NCBI RefSeq assembly: GCF_009818105.1
Contig: NZ_CP046564.1
Location: 558,001 to 622,000, forward strand
DNA: 64,000 bases
Reading direction: 5' to 3'
Origin: Bacillus sp. N1-1
Lineage (GTDB): Bacteria > Bacillota > Bacilli > Bacillales > Guptibacillaceae
The notes beneath the pieces were generated by a model. That model saw only the letters and a list, made by a program, of their open reading frames with translations, ran no database searches and was not told the origin of the DNA. Both the position numbers and the translations under genes were made by a program. Positions 61,096-64,000 of the stretch are shown piece by piece; within the stretch, counting starts at the first letter, position 1, and every line of letters starts with the position of its first letter.

Positions 61096-61855
61096 CGAAG
61101 GTACGCTTGATGAGAAGATTGCACTTGAAGATATTAATTTAACGCTTGATCCAGGTGATTTTGTTACAGTGATCGGAAGCAACGGGGCAGGGAAATCAAC
61201 TTTAATGAATATGATTTCCGGGGTATTAACACCTGACGTTGGAGATGTCTTTATTGATGATAAGAAGATTACAAGCTTACCAGAATATAAGAGGTCAAAG
61301 TTAATCGGACGCGTTTTCCAGGATCCTATGGCAGGAACAGCTCCATCCATGACGATACAGGAAAACCTGGCCCTCGCCTATAATCGAAATCGAAGAAGAA
61401 CGCTAATGAAAGGCGTGACTAAAAAGCTGAAAACAACTTTCCAGGAAGCTCTTGAAACGCTTCATCTTGGTCTTGAAGATCGCCTGTCTGCGAAAGTTGG
61501 CATGCTATCAGGGGGAGAAAGGCAAGCACTGTCCCTGTTAATGGCTACGTTCACAGAGCCTAAAATGCTCTTATTAGATGAACATACTGCAGCTCTCGAC
61601 CCTGCCAGAGCTGCTTTAATTACAAAATTGACGGGTGAAATTGTAGAAAGAACGAACTTAACAACACTTATGGTCACTCATAATATGCAACAGGCATTGG
61701 ACTTAGGCAACCGACTAATTATGATGGATAGCGGTAAAGTTATATTAGAAGTTGAGGGAGAAGATAAGCAGAATTTAACTATTGAGGCTCTGCTTCAAGA
61801 ATTCCAGCGAATCAAAGGTACAAAGATGAACAATGATCGAGCCCTTTTAGGATAG
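61061..61855 (+). CDS. ABC transporter ATP-binding protein (TrpZ-like)
   Basis: This 264-residue ATPase has Walker A GSNGAGKST, signature LSGGERQALSLL, Walker B MLLLDEHTAALDP, and the H-loop LMVTHNMQ. It completes the importer. The ORF is open from 61046, but GGAGG lies eight bases before the ATG at 61061. It overlaps the permease gene and ends at its own terminator. The Asp-Glu-His in place of Asp-Glu-Pro in Walker B is typical for this subgroup. Confidence 0.88.
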   Translation: MLQLNQIHKVFNEGTLDEKIALEDINLTLDPGDFVTVIGSNGAGKSTLMNMISGVLTPDVGDVFIDDKKITSLPEYKRSKLIGRVFQDPMAGTAPSMTIQENLALAYNRNRRRTLMKGVTKKLKTTFQEALETLHLGLEDRLSAKVGMLSGGERQALSLLMATFTEPKMLLLDEHTAALDPARAALITKLTGEIVERTNLTTLMVTHNMQQALDLGNRLIMMDSGKVILEVEGEDKQNLTIEALLQEFQRIKGTKMNNDRALLG

Positions 61856-61862
61856 AGGTTTA

Positions 61863-61891
61863 AACCAATCGGATTTCCGGTTGGTTTTTCT
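61863..61891 (+). terminator. Terminator of the importer operon
   Basis: Stem AACCAATCGG/CCGGTTGGTT (61863–61872 with 61877–61886) is followed by TTTCTT. Confidence 0.88.
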
Positions 61892-61979
61892 TAAGAGTGC
61901 CGGATGGAGGAGTCTTTAGCATGCTTATTACCTTTAGCTTTTTTTACCAATATTTTGTTCCTAATTTTTTGACAATTAA

Positions 61980-62024
61980 TTGACGGTTATTAGACGTGAT
62001 GTTATTATATCGTTAAATAAACGT
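61980..62024 (+). promoter_or_regulatory. Promoter and putative PaaX-type operator of the dehydrogenase operon
   Basis: TTGACG (61980–61985), a 17-base spacer and TATTAT (62003–62008), with CGTTAAATAAACG (62011–62023) beginning three bases after the -10. The core and its distance from the -10 are the same as at the paaA promoter; the following bases are also nearly the same (TCATATA against TTATATA). Confidence 0.72.
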
Positions 62025-62051
62025 CATATATTATGGTGTGAGGTGTAGCTG

Positions 62052-62447
62052 ATGAAACAGGGAATATCGGTTGGACAAAGTGCTGTCATTCATGTAGAGG
62101 TCACGTCAGATATGTATGCTCAGTTTGAAGGCAAAATCATTCATAAGGCTTATTCGACTGTATCAATGGTCTATCATATGGAGTGGGCCGCAAGACAGTT
62201 AATTCTTCCTTACCTTGAAGATGATGAAGAGGGAATTGGCGGAGGTGTTGAGGTAAAGCATATGGGCACAGCGTGTGAAGGCCAGTCCCTTACAATACAC
62301 GCCGTCATTATTTCACTTACGCACAAATCGGTTATTAGCAGAATAGATGTCAAAAATGGAAGAGAGCTAATTGGGACAGGAAAAGTGATTCAGTTTATCC
62401 TCCCCAAAAATGTGATCGACGAGAAATTAGAAAACGCTAAAATGTAA
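62052..62447 (+). CDS. Hotdog-fold thioesterase (FlK-like)
   Basis: This 131-residue, single-domain hotdog protein resembles the fluoroacetyl-CoA thioesterase (FlK) group, with [34 protein letters not shown] and a His in the expected region. PaaI and PaaY type thioesterases rescue CoA from dead-end intermediates of the phenylacetate pathway; this protein may do the same. GAGGTG lies six bases before the ATG. It is the first gene of the operon with the dehydrogenase and E1-alpha genes. Confidence 0.75.
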   Translation: MKQGISVGQSAVIHVEVTSDMYAQFEGKIIHKAYSTVSMVYHMEWAARQLILPYLEDDEEGIGGGVEVKHMGTACEGQSLTIHAVIISLTHKSVISRIDVKNGRELIGTGKVIQFILPKNVIDEKLENAKM

Positions 62448-62472
62448 GCGATTTCATAAAGGGGTGAAAATC

Positions 62473-63573
62473 GTGTTTGATCGTATAGAAGAGCATGAGC
62501 AATTATTATTTTGTAATGATGCTGATACAGGTCTTAAAGCCATAATCGCTATACATAACACAACGCTTGGACCTGCGCTTGGAGGTTGTAGAATGCGTCC
62601 CTATGAAACGATAGATGATGCCATTGAAGATGTCTTAAGACTTTCCAAAGGCATGACGTATAAATGTGCAGCTGCTGATGTGGATTTTGGAGGTGGGAAG
62701 GCAGTTATTATCGGTGATCCTTTGAAAGATCGGACGCCTGAGCTTTTTCGTGCCTTTGGTCAATTTGTTGAATCTTTGAATGGGCGATTTTACACAGGAA
62801 CAGATATGGGAACGACTCCTGATAATTTTGTTCATTCACTAAGAGAAAGCAGCTGTATTGTTGGGGTTCCAGAAGAATATGGTGGAAGTGGAGACTCCTC
62901 CATTCCAACAGCTAACGGGGTTCTTTACGGCATACAAGCTACGAATAAAACTGTTTTTGGTTCAGAAGAATTAGGTGGGAGAACATATGCGATTCAAGGT
63001 CTTGGGAAAGTAGGTTTTAAAGTAGCAGAAATGCTATTAGAAAATGGAGCAGATTTGATTGTTTCAGATATTAATCAATCAGCTATTGATCGCTTAATTC
63101 AACGAGCGATTGAGCTCAAGCAGGGGGTAAAGGTCGTTTCTGGTGATAACATTTATGAAGCGGACGCCGATGTTTTTGTCCCCTGTGCACTTGGAGGGAT
63201 CATTAATGATCAAACCATCTATAAACTTAAAGTGCAAGCGATTGTCGGTTCTGCTAATAATCAGCTTTTAACAAATGAACACGGCGATCAGCTTAATGAA
63301 CGCGGTATTCTTTATGCGCCTGACTATATTGTAAATAGTGGCGGCTTAATCCAGGTATCTGATGAGTTGTATTCACCAAACCCCAAACGAGTGCTTCAAA
63401 AAACAAAGGCGATTTACGATACGTTATTGTCCATTTTTGAGCAGGCGGAGACACATTCATTTTCAACGATAAAAGCAGCGAATCTTTTTTGTGAACAGCG
63501 AATTGAAAGCCGAAAACGGAGAAATAGCTTCTTTGCGCATAAGAAACCAGGGAAATGGTCTGTTCGCTCTTAA
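62473..63573 (+). CDS. Phenylalanine dehydrogenase-type amino acid dehydrogenase
   Basis: This 366-residue member of the Glu/Leu/Phe/Val dehydrogenase family has the catalytic lysines K64 (GMTYK) and K76 (DFGGGK), Asp111 (GTDMGTTP), and a Rossmann motif IQGLGKVG near 174. Three local sequences match phenylalanine dehydrogenase of Thermoactinomyces as I remember it: LGGCRM (leucine enzymes LGGARM), ADVDFGGGK (leucine enzymes NLGGGK) and [12 protein letters not shown] (leucine enzymes YITAEDVGT). It would convert L-phenylalanine to phenylpyruvate with NAD. GTG 62473 has AAAGGGG eight bases upstream; GTG 62464 lies on that site. Leucine or valine activity cannot be excluded. Confidence 0.82.
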   Translation: MFDRIEEHEQLLFCNDADTGLKAIIAIHNTTLGPALGGCRMRPYETIDDAIEDVLRLSKGMTYKCAAADVDFGGGKAVIIGDPLKDRTPELFRAFGQFVESLNGRFYTGTDMGTTPDNFVHSLRESSCIVGVPEEYGGSGDSSIPTANGVLYGIQATNKTVFGSEELGGRTYAIQGLGKVGFKVAEMLLENGADLIVSDINQSAIDRLIQRAIELKQGVKVVSGDNIYEADADVFVPCALGGIINDQTIYKLKVQAIVGSANNQLLTNEHGDQLNERGILYAPDYIVNSGGLIQVSDELYSPNPKRVLQKTKAIYDTLLSIFEQAETHSFSTIKAANLFCEQRIESRKRRNSFFAHKKPGKWSVRS

Positions 63574-63596
63574 ATTAATGTGAGAGGAGGAGTTTA

Positions 63597-64000
63597 ATGG
63601 ACGTAACTGAGCAATTCCCATTCATTCAATTAGTCAATGGAGAAGGCAAGCAGCTGGAAGAAAATCCAACCATTACGGTAGCGAATGCAAAACGCTTTTA
63701 TGAACAAATGATGTTTTCTCGTATGTTTGATCGAAAAGCTGTCAATCTCCAGCGTCAGGGTAGAATCGGTACCTACGCTCCGTTTGAAGGTCAAGAAGGC
63801 GCGCAAATTGGAAGTGCTCTAGCTTTAGAAGATGGTGACTGGATGTTTCCTACTTATCGTGATCATGCCGCAACTGCAGCTTTTGGGCATTCACTCGTCA
63901 ATATCTTTCTTTACTGGAAAGGATGTATTGAAGGATGTGTTCCTCCAGAAGGTAAACACATTTTTCCACCATCCGTTCCGATTGCTTCCCAAATTCTTCA
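63597..64000 (+). CDS. 2-oxoacid dehydrogenase E1 component, alpha subunit (partial, right window edge)
   Basis: The gene starts at 63597 with AGGAGG six bases upstream and is open to the window edge (134 codons). The product, with RQGRIGTYAPFEGQEGAQIG, LEDGDWMFPTYRDHAA and PPEGKHIFPPSVPIASQ, is an E1-alpha of the pyruvate dehydrogenase-like group. It lies 23 bases after the dehydrogenase gene in the same operon. It would oxidatively decarboxylate a 2-oxo acid together with E1-beta and E2, which are probably encoded just beyond the window. In this context phenylpyruvate, the product of the preceding enzyme, is the likely substrate (inference). Confidence 0.85.
   Translation, partial: MDVTEQFPFIQLVNGEGKQLEENPTITVANAKRFYEQMMFSRMFDRKAVNLQRQGRIGTYAPFEGQEGAQIGSALALEDGDWMFPTYRDHAATAAFGHSLVNIFLYWKGCIEGCVPPEGKHIFPPSVPIASQIL

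Noticed and set aside
62473..63573. Leucine dehydrogenase as the name for the amino acid dehydrogenase
   Set aside because: The signature stretches around both catalytic lysines and the catalytic Asp follow the phenylalanine enzyme pattern, not the leucine one; biochemical proof is still lacking.
1..64000. tRNA, rRNA, prophage, insertion sequence or plasmid origin
   Set aside because: No transposase, integrase, phage structural gene, rRNA or recognisable tRNA was seen on reading the window.

Overview
The window is a stretch of a low-to-moderate GC Firmicutes chromosome, almost certainly a Bacillaceae member related to Bacillus subtilis but not a close strain. Most of the first 34 kb follows the B. 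subtilis yha–ecs–yhg–hem region (yhaN, yhaM, yhaL, prsA, yhaI, scoC, yhaH, trpP, serC, hit, ecsABC, hmoB, pbpF, hemEHY, yhgD, yhgE). Part of the yhf block (yhfI, lplJ, lcfB) appears near 47–51 kb. Two glycine-betaine transporters side by side fit a halotolerant or marine lifestyle; this is an inference. No rRNA, tRNA, CRISPR array, phage or IS element was seen.

Layout. 0–4.6 kb: end of yhaN, a CssRS-like secretion-stress two-component system, and yhaM. 4.6–12.1 kb: an MFS transporter, yhaL, the foldase PrsA, small membrane and hypothetical genes, yhaI, ScoC, YhaH and the tryptophan transporter TrpP with a likely TRAP-binding leader. 12.2–18 kb: serC, a GGCT-fold-like protein, hit, a candidate structured RNA and ecsABC. 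18–24 kb: a general-stress block (ferritin-like, DJ-1/PfpI, DUF3243, PAP2, diacylglycerol-kinase-like, FNT channel, PRC-barrel, HmoB) in which five genes are preceded by sigma-B-like promoters. 24–34 kb: pbpF, hemEHY, a KinB-like kinase, yhgD and yhgE. 34–41 kb: osmoprotection (an OpuB/C-type system, OpuA and a GbsR-type regulator). 41–47.8 kb: an orphan GlnQ-type ATPase, oligo-1,6-glucosidase, transketolase, a DeoR-like regulator and yhfI. 47.86–48.24 kb: a tandem of structured intergenic repeats. 48.2–51.4 kb: a small hypothetical gene, lplJ, and lcfB behind a perfect FadR-type operator.

51.4–64 kb is the most interesting part, an aromatic catabolic island. It contains paaABCD, an EthD-like gene, two crotonases (paaG and paaF types), paaX, a PaaY-like hexapeptide protein, a nitronate-monooxygenase-like flavoenzyme, and an ABC importer of the TrpX type. 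After these come a hotdog thioesterase, a phenylalanine-type dehydrogenase and the start of a 2-oxoacid dehydrogenase E1-alpha. The paaA promoter and the thioesterase/dehydrogenase/E1 promoter carry the same 13-base palindromic core, three bases after the -10 box in each. The proposed reading is import of phenylalanine, oxidative deamination to phenylpyruvate, oxidative decarboxylation directly to phenylacetyl-CoA, then ring epoxidation by Paa, all under one PaaX-type regulator. This is inferred from context and motifs, not demonstrated.
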